Shown here in pieces: positions 39,604 through 51,100 of a stretch of DNA of 64,000 nucleotides. The notes below the pieces were generated by a model that searched no databases, was not told the origin of the DNA, and worked only from the letters and a program-made list of their open reading frames with translations. The position numbers and the translations under genes are program-made. The DNA lies in contig OY482846.1 in assembly GCA_960531495.1 (NCBI GenBank), positions 42,395,321-42,459,320 on the forward strand, read 5' to 3'. Source of the stretch: Zeus faber. Its lineage: Eukaryota; Chordata; Actinopteri; Zeiformes; Zeidae. The stretch's first letter is position 1, and every line of letters starts with the position of its first letter.

Positions 39604-40616
39604 AAAGAGGGAGAGAGAGGGAGAGAGGGAGAGCGATAAACAGTGACAGGTGGAAAAACATCCTGGAACAAATGGCGACAACACAACAGCGAGACGTTTC
39701 GTAATCCTCCACCTGACACCAGCTTCCCAACTCGTGCTAACCGACCGCTAAGAGACTGTTGAGGCAATGTTGGTTTGTTTGTGTGCCATTTTTGTGGAAG
39801 AATGGGTAGAGGAAGAGAAAGGGGAGGGAAGGAAAAGAAAGGGCTGGAAAGGACAGGAGAGGAAGAGAAAGGAAATGGAGAAGAACATTCCAGAAAATTC
39901 AAAGGACAGGCAGCAAAAGAAGAGGGAAGGAAAGATAAAGAGAGGGAAGAAGAGGGCAAATAGCAAAAGAAGAGATGATAGGAAAGAACGAAAGAAAGAA
40001 AAGCAAATGAAAATGAGGAAAGGAGAATGGAGAAATCACGGGGGGGACCCTGATGTCCCCAGTTCTGTACTAGGGGATGGAGGGAAGGCTGGAGGGATGG
40101 ATGGACAGAGGGTAACTCAGTGGGCGAACCTCAACCTGATAAAAGTATATTTTTGTTGTTGTTTGTTTTTTGTCGTTGACGAAAGGGAAAAGAAAGCAGA
40201 GATTATGAAAGGAGAGGAGAGGAGGAAGGTAAGGCCAAAAGGAGAGGAAAAGAAGGTCATTGAATGAAGAGGGAAGGAAAAACAGGGACATGAAAAAAGA
40301 GGAAACAAGAGGACAGAAAAGGAGGGGAAAGAAAGGACAACAAAGGAGCAACAAAAGATGAGACAGAAAGAGAATAAGAAATAAAAGAGGGGAGTCAAAA
40401 GAAGAGGGATGGAAAGAAAGGGACATAAAAGGAAAGAAAAAATAAAGAAAGAGGAGGAACAGAAAGGGCAGGTAAGGAAAGATGAAAACAAACTTAAAGC
40501 TGGAGAAAAATTAAAGAAGAGGAACGCAAAGACCAGGACATGAAAGGAAAGCCAGAAATAAGAGGAAAGGATTGAAAAGGATCGGAAGAAAAGAAAAGGG
40601 AAGACAATAGCAGCTT
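39604..40616 (+). repeat. Long purine-rich tract
   Basis: From about 39793 to 40616 the plus strand is overwhelmingly A and G, with GGAAAGA, AGAGGAA and AAAGGA phrases, interrupted by one T-rich segment (40146-40182). A GA array begins it at 39606-39634. The Lys/Glu/Arg-rich plus-strand frames and the Ser/Phe/Leu-rich minus-strand frames over it (to 300 codons) are composition artefacts. Confidence 0.9.
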
Positions 40617-40980
40617 CGGACGGATGAATGGGGTGAAGCGACGGACGGATGTTTGGATGGACGGATAGAGGAATGGACATATTGACAGAGGGATGGATGG
40701 ACGGATGGATGGAGAGATGTAGAGATGGACAGATGGATGGAGGGATGGACAGATGGGTGGACGGATGGAGGAATGGACATATGGACGGAGTGATGGACAG
40801 ACAGAGGGATGGACGGATAGGGGTAAATGGAAGGACGGATGCAGGGAGGGATGGATGGCTGGAGGGATAGTAGGATAGACGGACAGATGGAGAGGTGGAC
40901 AGACGGATGGAGGAATGGACAGATGGATGAATGGATGGGTGGATGGATGGAGGGATGGACGGATGGAGAGATGGATACCG
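40617..40980 (+). repeat. Degenerate tetranucleotide array (GGAT/GGAC)
   Basis: Roughly 90 degenerate 4-base units of the GGAT, GGAC and AGAT type, with higher periodicities near 12 and 20 bases. It continues the purine skew of its left neighbour. A short related array lies at 41262-41302. Confidence 0.93.
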
Positions 40981-41378
40981 TGGCCCAGGCCCTAGCAGCT
41001 TACACTCATAAAAACTCAATTCATCAAGGCGGACGGGCGCAATTCTGCTCCTTAACGAGCAAGCGACAGAGGGAGAGAGCGAGAGGGAGAGAGAGAGAGG
41101 GATGAAAAAAAGGAGGGGTGCAGCTCGTCAGCAAGACAGGTGGCTGGAGATCTTGCTCTGATACGGAGCGATATGAATAATAGATTCCTGCTAAATGTAC
41201 GCCAGCACCGGGCCTGTAAACACAGCTGCCTTCCCCTTCTTCCCTTCCAAGAGAACAGCTTGGATGGATGGAGGGAGGGATGGAGGGATGGATGGATGAG
41301 GGGCCTTGGCCATCCCTCCATCCCACCTGAAAAGGAGCGGAGGGCGGGGGTGGAGGGAGGTCGGGATACGATGAACTA

Positions 41379-41381
<3 letters not shown>
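40981..41381. other. Purine-skewed sequence with short GA and GGAT runs
   Basis: GA-rich runs at about 41065-41101 and a GGAT/GGGA run at 41262-41302. No gene is seen. Confidence 0.6.

Positions 41382-41412
<31 letters not shown>
41382..41412 (+). repeat. (GA)n microsatellite
   Basis: A GA array of about 15 units. Confidence 0.96.
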
Positions 41413-41414
<2 letters not shown>

Positions 41415-42440
41415 TAAGTCCCCCCCCACCCGTTTAAACACGTGGGCGAGTGACGAGCACAAAGGATCTTGATTAGCGCTGGAAATTGGCAACGATCTAA
41501 ACACTCCAAAAGGAGCGGGAGGCTTCAGTGGCTCAGTAGATGCGAGAGGGGGGTCCGGGGCCCCTGCAAGTGTTGATATGATAGCTACGATATTAGCAAC
41601 TATCCATTTCCGCCTCTCGCTATCTCGTTCCGTAATTCTCACTTTTGAATAGCGCGGGGGGGGGGTTTGCCGTTAGGTTGTTGCAACCAAGTGGCCATGC
41701 GGTGGAACTGCACTTCCTCATCACTTTCCTGCGCCCACTTCCTCTGCTTCCCCCGTCGAGAGCTGTTCCCGACCGGTCCCCAGATGAAATTTAGGAGGAG
41801 AAGGTAATTAATTCTTCAATTAAAATGTTGTTAAACATTTTTAATGAGCAAGTCGGCGCCGGGGGAATCGGACGCAAAACTATGTTTAACCAGAGACAGA
41901 CACAACACGCCGCTGCCACCGACAACGTCTCCGAAGTTGGTTTTTTGGTGAAGCTGCGCGCTGACCCACTTTCCTGCCTCGCATTGCAGAAATATAAATA
42001 AAAAATCAAATGTCGTGCATTTCGTCTCCGGGCGCCAGAGAATGTGTCCTTCATCTCAGGTGACTACCGCTTCATTTGCCTTTTTTTTTTCTCCAGGCTC
42101 CGTAATTAGGGCACCGGGCTGCATGCAGTACCAGGCCTTTTAGAAACGCCCAGTTCCACGGCTTTTCCCCAGCAATTTCCACAAAGCTTCCATTTCAGCT
42201 CTTCTTGTTGTTTGTGAGTTGATTTATCGCCGCTCGATGGTTGAGGTAGTTCGGTTCATTTATTTATTAACACTGACTGTTTATTTGCACTTAATCTTTA
42301 TTCCTGCTTCCGCAGCTTCTACAATGCTGCAACATCTTCCGTTTCCTTGAGGGAATTGATGACATTTCATCTTCAAAATCATAAAGGACAAGATGCTACT
42401 CTGCCTACCTCTGTTTCCATACAATGCAATCTACAGTATA
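41413..42440. other. Unique sequence with a TAAT-rich conserved-like block
   Basis: 41790-42060 is complex sequence with TAATTAATT and AATTAAAATG cores and no repeats, a candidate conserved non-coding element (inference). No exon or RNA gene is recognised. Confidence 0.35.
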
Positions 42441-42466
42441 GACAGATAGATAGATAGATAGATGGG

Positions 42467-42503
<37 letters not shown>

Positions 42504-42540
42504 GCTTTATCCATCCCAGCAGGGAAACTGCAGAAACAAC
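42441..42540 (-). mobile_element. (GATA)n array joined to a retroelement 3' end
   Basis: A GATA array (42441-42502) is followed by GCTTTATCCATCCCAGCAGG and GAAACTG. On the minus strand this reads as a CAGTTTCCCTGCTGGGATGG, ATAAAGC end followed by an (ATCT)n tail. That arrangement is typical of fish LINE/SINE 3' termini, in which the tail seeds a microsatellite. Confidence 0.55.
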
Positions 42541-43289
42541 AGTGGAAAGTAGAAATACTTGGATAGAGGTAGCATGAGTTAATAACATTAAAGATTGTAA
42601 AGTGTCTTTTATCCTTTAAATTGAAGTGTGAGAAAAGTAAGAAGTAAGACAAAATCATCCTCTGCTCATCATAATAATCACATTCTACGGTCCTTGCAGG
42701 TGCTTTTAACACCTCTGTTGCTTCAACCTAAAGTAGGTGAAACATTTTGGTTAGCGCCATGTTGGCTAATCGCAGAGCCGGTTCTGGGAATCACAGTTCA
42801 TTACTGGCTGCAGAGACTCCGTAGGTTCCTGGCATTGTTTTCTCAATTAAGAGACTTGTAAATGTGTTGCTTGCTTAATCACCCCAAAACTGGCCCCTAG
42901 GACTCTCCCCTCCTAATGCAACCCCATTAAGATGGGCCATCAAAACAAAAGATCTGCCCCTAATGGCAATAATCCTTCACGTCTGTCACGGAGAAGCCAA
43001 AACGTGTATCTTAAATGAGTGATGATGGATGGGGGTGGACCTCCGCGCTGGAGAGCTTTATTACCGGTGATGGATGCACGAGGTCCTCGTGCACATAACC
43101 CTCAACCCCCTTTCCTTCGAAATCGGCTCAGCCCAAATGCAGCTCACTTAACCTGCAGCCTTTTGGAAATAAGATGGCCTGCTCCACGCCGCAGAGTGGG
43201 GGTGGTGTTTCTTATCCAAATAATCTTGTTAACACAATTACAGAATGTGTCCCGTCAGAGATCCTATACTTGATGATATACCACAGGGT
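42541..43289. other. Unique sequence, no gene seen
   Basis: Complex sequence without recognised motifs. Confidence 0.5.
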
Positions 43290-43976
43290 ATCAGTGGACT
43301 GTGCTAGGGTCTTGGTGGACTGTACCAGGGGTCTTTGTGAACTGTGCTCGGGTCTTGGTGGGCTATGCCAGGGTCTTGATGGACTCTGCTAGGGTCAAGG
43401 TGGAATGTGCTACTGATTTGGTGGACTGTTGTGGACTCTTGATGGACTGTGCTTGGGGGCTTGGTGGACTGTGTCACGGGTCTTGGTCAACTGTGCTAGG
43501 GTCTTGGTGGACTGTGCCAGGGGTCTTGGTCAACTCTGGTATGGTCTTGGTGGACTGTGCCAGGGGTCTTTGTGAACTGTGATAGGGTCTTAGTGGGCTA
43601 TGCTACGGTCTTGATGGACTGTGGTAGGGTCAAGGTGAGATGTGCTACTGACTTGGTGTACTGTGCTGGGATTTTGATGGACTGTGCTTGGGGTCTTGGT
43701 GGACTGTACCAGGGGTCTTGGACAACCATGCAAGGGTCTTGGTGAACTATGTTAGGGTCTTGATGGACTGTGCTAGGGTCTTGGTGGACCGGCCCAGCGG
43801 TCTTGGTGAACTGTGTTAAGGTCTTGGTGGGCTATGCTAGGGACTTAATGGACTGTGCTGGGGTCTAGGTGGACTGTGCTTCTGACTTGGTGGATTGTGC
43901 TAGGCTCTTGATGGACTGTGCTAGGGGTCTTGGTGAACTGTTCTAGGGTCTTGATAGACTGCCAGGGGCTTAGTGG
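43290..43976 (+). repeat. 21-bp minisatellite with ~235-bp higher-order period
   Basis: About 32 diverged units of the type GTCTTGGTGGACTGTGCTAGG. Diagnostic variants recur at a constant distance: GTCTTTGTGAACTGTG-type at 43331, 43566 and 43800, and GTC-AGGTG-ATGTGCT-CTGA-type at about 43394, 43629 and 43864. The array was therefore expanded as blocks of about eleven units. A stray unit (CTTGGCAGACTGTGAGAGGG) resumes at 45060 beyond a hAT-like insertion. The seven-residue repeats in open frames are not evidence of translation. Confidence 0.9.
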
Positions 43977-45059
43977 TAGGGCTGTGCTCAAAAAATCGAT
44001 ATGGCAATATATCATGACGTACTCCTTGCTGATACGCGGGTCGATGCAGTTGCAGTTGCGATGTGGCAGCAAATGCTGTGACTGACCGATAGCTGACCCT
44101 CGTTAACCGATCATTAACCGTTATCAGACAAGATTAAAATGTACTATTCAGAATGGACAAATGAAAAAAATGACAATATTCCAACTTGTTGACAACATTA
44201 GGGATTTCCATGAGTACTCGAGTACTCGATTTGGACTGCAGTATTTGTTCAACGTATAGAGTGATAACATTTTTAATAGAGGGTGCACAAAACTAGGTTG
44301 GGGAAAAAAAATTGCACTACTCTAAATGATATATTACCCAGTCACACACCGTTAATCCATTTCAAACAGTTTATTGTAAATATAGCATTTCATTTTGTTA
44401 CTCTGTTTTGTTTGTAAAATGCTTACCACAGCCAGCACTTCCAGGTTTGGTGAACTCACCCGGAGGCAGTATAAGCTGTCCTCTTACGTGCCTGAAATAA
44501 AATTCTAGTGTGGTTGCACATGTTGCCCCCATGAGTTGTATTTAAGAAATAGATTGTCTACCCTATTTTTCTTTTACCATGCAACAGAACTTTAATTACT
44601 TTTTTTATTTTTTATGATAAATACATGATGCATTTATTCAGCTGTTTAACTGATGGTATTAATCGGTCAAAATTCTAAAAGAACTGATATGTCAGGGGAA
44701 CATTCTTTCAGCAAATAGAAGTGCACTTAAAGTCAAATAAAACCAGAATATTATTGTTGCATCACAAAACTAAAAGCATAAGAGACAACAGAACACGCCA
44801 TTTTAAGTTGAAAAATTAAAGAATATTTTATTTGGATTCCTTAATAACTCTGGGATTAGAAACAGAATATTTAATTTTACTTTAAAGATCTCTGTGGGCC
44901 TGAATTTTAAGTGTTTTAAGTTGTGCGATCCTCAAGGCTTTGCCTTTGCTGTTATCCAGAATAATAAAGAACAGCTGCTGTAGTCAATTCTGTGTAGGAC
45001 ATGGTCATTATTCAAAATCAACGTGTGTTTCGATAGGTTGTAGTCAATACCCAGCCCTA
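43977..45059. mobile_element. hAT-like element inserted in the minisatellite, 1.08 kb
   Basis: The left end TAGGGCTG and right end CAGCCCTA are inverted copies. Minisatellite sequence stops exactly at the left end and resumes exactly after the right end, so the element inserted into the array. The flanking octamers CTTAGTGG and CTTGGCAG are both variants of the CTTGGTGG minisatellite phrase and probably the target duplication, now diverged. Inside is a GAGTACTCGAGTACTCG palindrome at 44212-44229, found at the ends of another fish hAT type, so a second element may be nested. No transposase frame is visible. Confidence 0.7.
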
Positions 45060-45081
45060 CTTGGCAGACTGTGAGAGGGTC

Positions 45082-45892
45082 ACAAACCATTGAGTCCCCC
45101 TTGACACTCACCTTGTTCAAGTGAGTCCTTGTAAGCCAGTGACGATGGAAGAGCTACTCTGATATTTGGAGAGCTTTACAAAGGAACCTGAACAGTTTGT
45201 AAGGCAAGATCTGGGCCATTTAGTCCATGCTTATTCTGTTAATGTCACTATAATACATACATATTGGGGATTTATTGTCATGATTCCCTCAACTTTGGGT
45301 TTGTTCCAGAGGCAACGGCATCTATCCAGGGATTGAAGCTGACTATTCTTCAGACTCACTGTAAATCTCTGCGGGCTCGTATGAGGGCCCCGAGTTAAAG
45401 GCCCCAGTCAGCGTTCAATATGAGCGTTTCTAATCGAGGCCGGCAAAGTCCCAGACTGCCTGAAAGCAAAACGTTCTTCTTAGCCATTAAGGTACGTCGC
45501 AAAGACACACACACAGCCTCCAACATGCTAACTCCTCTTAATTATATATGGAAGCCATTATATTCCCCAGACAAGCGGGTATATTTAAAGAAACGTAGAC
45601 AGAGGAGTCCTTCCAAGGCTTCTCCTCGCAGGGCTCCCATACTTAACAGGAGATGTGGTCTTAAGGGATCGTCCTCTGGGTACGCAGTCTTTAAAGAGCC
45701 GACAACGCCGTCCCTCCACTCGCACTGATTACACATGAAATGAAGTCTCATTTTCGTATTTGAACAATGGAACCATTTCTTTTCAAATCTTTTCGGGGAG
45801 AGTTTTTAATATCTGTAAAAAGACAGAACATCCAGGCTCTGAAAGGATTAAAATATCAGGACAGTTACTTTAAAAGCGATTTTGAAAAATCA
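45082..45892. other. Unique sequence, no gene seen
   Basis: The frame at 45420-45728 (102 codons, basic) and its opposite-strand shadow show no domain and no splice context that I can defend. The block is complex and could be a conserved element. Confidence 0.4.
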
Positions 45893-45946
45893 TATATATA
45901 TAGATATATATATCTATATATATATATATAGATATATATATATATA
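45893..45946. repeat. TA-rich palindromic array
   Basis: TA repeats with regularly placed GATATATA/TATATATC turns, giving a perfect self-complementary block likely to form a cruciform. Confidence 0.9.
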
Positions 45947-48040
45947 AAATCCATTTTTCATCATATGTATATATTATAAATTATCTTTATAATTCTTTTA
46001 TTAAGCATTTTATGAGGATGCATATCATGACATTATATCGTGATTAGCAATTGTCATTGTTAACCAAGCACCTTAAGTAACCTAAAATGTCATTATTTAA
46101 ATGAAAGATGAATTGTGAAATCAATTATTTAGGCAATCAGTTGTTTTGTGAGAGCAGATGTCTTCTAAGTGTTGAAATGATTAAATATTTTTTTCTGATT
46201 TTATAACAAACAGTAATATTTATTTCAATAAATAATTGTAATATTTTAATTTTAATTTATTTAATATTTGATTTTGGAACAAATACATAAAAAAACAATA
46301 AAAAATAGTTTTAAGTCATAAATGAATGAGTATTTTTCGACCATGTCAACCTCCATACATATACCTCTACTTGTAATTTATTTTATTTTATTTATTTTGT
46401 GATAGTGTGTTTACTTCCAATGCTGAAAAAAAGGTGTCATGTCAAAATATTTGCCATAGACGTTGAAATCAGCGGAGACTTGGATTCTCATCGACACCTG
46501 GCAGGGGAGGTGTAGAAAAGCGGCTGTAATTCCTCCCGCTGTAATTATGGAATGCGTTGGCAGGCGGTTCCACAGACAGGTAACACAGCGCGGGTAATTG
46601 CAAATGAATGCACAACCCCATTTCATTAGGCATAAATAATTTGCCCACACGGGTACGTGTCGTCCAAATTACGTATTCTTTTTGTGTTCCCAAATTACCT
46701 ATTCTTTCTGATCTTGCCTTTAGTTGATTAGCAAGCTGTGCAACTAGCCATTGGCTTCTTTCAGTTTTTTAATATATACTTTTTATGTTATTACCCTGCT
46801 TTCACTACTCGTAGAAGGTGAAAATATTAAATGCAAGTAAAGTAGATGTGCTGAATTAAGGAGTTATTTACACTATATATATATATATATATATATAACA
46901 TTTAGCATGGGTTGCAGATTATAAGTGCAGAGGAACATTTACAAAATTTTAAATAACAAAAGTAGGACCCACATCAAAAATTAGCTCAACAGAAGATAAA
47001 CAGGGGTCATTTTGAAATTTAAACACCACAAATTCATAGCATTGAAATATTTGGCTTTAAATATTCAAAGTATTTGCCGCTTTTTCGCCTCCATTGAAGC
47101 GACTTCCCCAAAAGACACAGGTGGGCCAAAGCAAAATGACACAAGAGGGGTGAGACAAAATTTGCCACAAAATCCTTCAACACTTAATTATCAATTGACA
47201 GCGGACTTAAACATGTTTAGTACCACACGTTAAGGATACATGCAAAATAAATACACAAACCCCTTAATGTATGCAAAGGTAATAATTAAAGGGAATTAAA
47301 ATTACTAGTCCATCCCCATGAGGTGTAGCTGGATGGATTCTCCCGTGCAGCTGGGGCGATCCGCTTCATTCCGGAAAGCAAGATGGTCGCCCACAGCAGT
47401 GGTTATGTCCAGTAGGTAGAGGAGCAACAAATACATTTATCGCAACTGAACATAAGATGCGAGCAGACATTCTGACGTTTAACTGAAATGCGTGTACTCA
47501 GGCCAGTAAACCAAGGTAACGCTAAAGTAGCTATGCTGTATGAAATGAAAGTTGTGTCACACAATGTGTTTTGACATCATAGGCCTATGTGTGTGATGAA
47601 TGTAGTGTGTAAAAAAGAATAATAATAAGAATAATAAAAATAATAATAATGAATAGAAACGTTGACGCGAGCTTGTGCTCGCACAGCATTTTGGCTTCGG
47701 GATGTAAAACGAATATTCAACAATGTGACATTGTTTGCTTGTGGGTTTTAAAAACGACCTAGTGCTCCTTTACTGCGTTTAATCCATGACATGTCACTGC
47801 TTTAAAACTCCTTATTCTCCATTCTTCTTCTTCTTCTACTTCTTCTTTCTCGTAATGTCAGTGTTTAAACGTTAAGATAAATCTCTGGATTCAAGGGACT
47901 TTAACATATCTTCAATTTAATCTGTTTATTCTAAAAATAAAAAAAAATTTAAACTCCAATGGAAACGTGTATTCATGTGATAATGAATTTACTGTATTTG
48001 AGGGATGCATGTTTCAACGAGTGATGAGAGTTGAAGAACA
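45947..48040. other. AT-rich unique sequence, TAAT-rich block
   Basis: A short (TA)n at 46873-46897 and an (AAT)n stretch near 47618-47652. The segment 46470-46690 is complex with TGTAATTATGG and GGTAATTGCAAATGAATG, the latter containing an octamer-like ATGCAAAT-type core in inverse, and is a candidate conserved regulatory element. No gene is seen. Confidence 0.4.
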
Positions 48041-48415
48041 ACTTTTAGACTAGAGATTAGAGATTTATTTTAAATATGTATTTTAGCGTTACAGATAGTC
48101 TCTAGATTCTCGAATTTAAGTTTAGCATTTATTTGAAATAGTCTCAATTAGGTTCGAGAGATATACTTCAAATAGTCTCTAGATTCTAGATATTTATTTT
48201 AAATAGTTTCTTGATTCTAAAGATTGAGTTTAGCATTTATTCTGATTCGACTCTAGAGATGTATCTCAGAAGTTATCTTAAATGGAGCCTCGAGATTTAT
48301 CTTAATAACCTCGACATTCTCATTTGTGTTCATTTTAAATAGTCTCTGGATTCTAGAGATTTAATTCCACCATTAACCTTAAATAGTATCTAGATATTTA
48401 GTATAAAAAGTGTAA
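48041..48415 (+). repeat. Diverged tandem repeat (AGTCTCTAGATTCTAGAGATT motif minus last base)
   Basis: At least seven diverged copies of a TTAAATAGTCTCTAGATTCT-type phrase, spaced irregularly at about 40-95 bases. Two more copies lie 1.3 kb away at 49668-49745. AGATTCTAGAGATTT contains the palindrome TCTAGA. I do not recognise the family. Confidence 0.7.
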
Positions 48416-51017
48416 AATTATTTGGCTTAGCATTCAGCTTAGCATTTAGCTTAGTCTAACACCAAAAAACGACTCTCGCGCCGGGAATAGAATGTGTATT
48501 TAGCACCTATTTAGCATAAATCGAACTACAATGTTAGTCCCTCCACCAGTTTCCATCTGACTGTGACCAGAAAGCCCCCCACTCCCACCCACCACCCATC
48601 ACTCCCACTCCCACTCCCACCCGCCCCCACCACCACCACCACCCGCCGACTGGGCTCCGCATGTCGTCCCCCAGGTTGTGGCGACCCTAATTAAAATGTC
48701 CTCTCCCTCATTATCGTCGATTGCCCCGTGTGTTTTGGACGCTCCACCCCGGCCGCCGTGGCCCTGGCAGCGCCGCCGCCACCACCGGCTCGTCCAAATA
48801 TAGACGCGCTGGTCTTTAGCCCCGTCAGATGGTCCCAGTCCGACATGAGAGTGGGAAGGAAAAGTGGGACAGAAGCCGATCCTCCCTAGTGGACGCTGGA
48901 CTACGCAAACAACCGCAGATGGCCGGTGCCCCAATCCAGAGTACGCGAGGCATCGACGGGTGGGGGGAGGGCACAGGGATGAGGGCGGGGGGTGAGGGAG
49001 GGAGAGAGGGTGGGGGTAAGGGGTTGATGGGTGGATGAGAATGGAGACAAACTTTTAATGGTTAACAGCATGATTAATTCATAAATGTGTGTTTGTGTGA
49101 AAGGTGAAAAAGAGGGCGCCGGGTGTCATGTCCGTCCAGGACCGCAGCTTGACGAAACAGATGGACGGACGAATGGACAGACTGATGGAAAGAGGGGGAA
49201 AAGAGAAAGACGGACGGAGGAACATGTAACCACGGGAGAGAGAGGCAGCCTGCCTGGTGGGGGTTTGGGGGTGGAGGAATCATCTGCCCGTGGGTTTTTG
49301 AGGAGCCGCCATGGCCTTCTGCGACTCAGACGGTCCCCAATGATGACCGGCGGATGGCCGGGCGGATGGCGGACGAGGGCCAGGCTCGATTTGTCCAAAA
49401 AAAAAAAGAAAAACCGGGTCAGGGAAATCACAAAGGGATCAAAATATCATCACCTAGAATATTTGTGTTATGTGCAACTATCAAGCTTGCCCTAGTTTTT
49501 GCCGCTAGGTTTGAACTACATAACTAACTTCACAACACACTGGGATAAACCCAACTGCCCGTCAACACCAGAAACCTCCGTCTTCCCTCTGTCTTTGAGG
49601 CAGGTCCGTCGCCTCCTGGGGAAAGCCGTACATCACACATGTTGAATTGAATTAGCTGAGGAGACATCTTAAATAGTATCTAGATTCTCAAGATTTAGTT
49701 ATGTATTCAGGTGATATAGTCTCTAGGTTCTAGAGATTTAGTTCAGCCTCTGTCTTTGTCTACATTCTAGGACGGTCAAATCGGCTGATCAGTAACGTCC
49801 CCTGAGGAAGGCTGTAGATCACATCCGAAGTAACTGTCTACATGGTAATTTTGTTGCGTTATGTTGAAATCAAGAGTGCTTCATTCATATGCTGTATAAA
49901 CCCTGTATACCTTTGATATACATTAATCCATCCCTGTAATATATTGGAACAGATTAAGCGGAGAATGATGTCACTTCCTGCCCGGCTGAGTCCTGTCCGG
50001 CTGACCACAGGAGGAAGAGCAAGACGGGGATGAAGGTGGAGTCATGATGTGAAAAGGTCCCGAAACAAAATGTGAAAATCACAGCAAAATTATGAATTAA
50101 AATCTAATTATTCAAATAGATGTTTCTTTTAAGGGCAAAGCCAAATTCAAATCTTGCTTTCTTCAAATTTTAAGACAAGTTTTAAGAGTAAATGGTTTTA
50201 CTGAATGGCTTGTGTACGCCTACACCACCTTATTCAATCTTTTAACGATGGCTTGAAATGTTTAACTTCTGTTGCTTAAGTCAGTTTTTCGGTGGTGGTG
50301 ACTGCGTCTGCGTTCTGTGGACTGATGAATCTGAAGTTGTTACTAGTGAGCTCCTTCGTGACGTCCTATTTTTCTCTTACGTGGTTAATTTCTTAGGTCC
50401 ATTACAAATCGTAGTCCCATCTGCTCCTCGGAGTCAAAAAAAAAAGCTATTCTGGGAACAAATCAACCGCAGTAGACTTTTGGTTTAAAGCATTTGCTGA
50501 TGACACTTTATTCTCTCAACCCGTCGCGCTTCACTTCTTTGGAGTTTTTACCGGCCGTTATTTCTGCTTTCCCATCGTTCAGAATCCTCACCGTCGCTCC
50601 CTCTTGAGGAAGTGTAAAAAATGAAAGGGGAAAAAAAAAAAAAACATCTCTGTAATCCACTGAATCAAAACGTAATCAAATATGGCAGAGGGAGAAGCCT
50701 CTTGTTGAGGAGATGAGGAGGCTTCTGAGGCCGATGTGTGAAACTGCAGTCACAGTTTTGCCGCATTTTTCTGCCCGAGCTCCTTTCCCCGCGACTCATT
50801 TGCCACAGTTCGCACGAGCGTATGTGCGCACGTACATGCATGCGCTCCAACCAGCACCCCGTGGGTAATCGGCGGGGGTGGGGTCCCCAAAAAGTACCAC
50901 GTCCCATTTGACCACAGGGGAGGCCTGTCAAATGCCCAGATAGTTCTGGTAATTTCTTGGGTGGCACTCTGGCTTTCTCGCTCTCTCTCTTTCTCTCTCT
51001 CTTGTGCTCTTACACAC
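48416..51017. other. Unique sequence, no gene seen
   Basis: Holds a CCCACT/CCACC run (48577-48645), a CpG-rich segment (48640-48800) with CCTAATTAAAATG, a G-rich run (48960-49035) and two more copies of the 48041 repeat (49668-49745). An A-run lies at 50630-50644. Frames up to 136 codons have no domain. Confidence 0.45.
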
Positions 51018-51064
51018 ACACACACGCACGCATGCACACACACACACACACACTCACACACACT

Positions 51065-51100
<36 letters not shown>
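51018..51100 (+). repeat. (CA)n microsatellite, interrupted
   Basis: CA repeats with GCACGCATG and CTCA interruptions. A CT-rich run (50978-51002) precedes it. Confidence 0.96.

Noticed and set aside
40117..41019. 300-codon minus-strand frame rich in Ser, Pro, His and Ile
   Set aside because: It is the complement of a purine-rich and GGAT/GGAC tandem array. The repeated HPSIHPS-type peptides mirror the DNA repeat.
45420..45728. 102-codon basic frame
   Set aside because: No domain, a same-sized shadow on the opposite strand, and no defensible splice sites.
49790..49850. CTGAGGAAGGCTGTAGATCA...CCGAAG resembling a hammerhead-ribozyme or Penelope-type element end
   Set aside because: The conserved CTGATGA and GAAA core bases are not in the right places and no stems pair convincingly.
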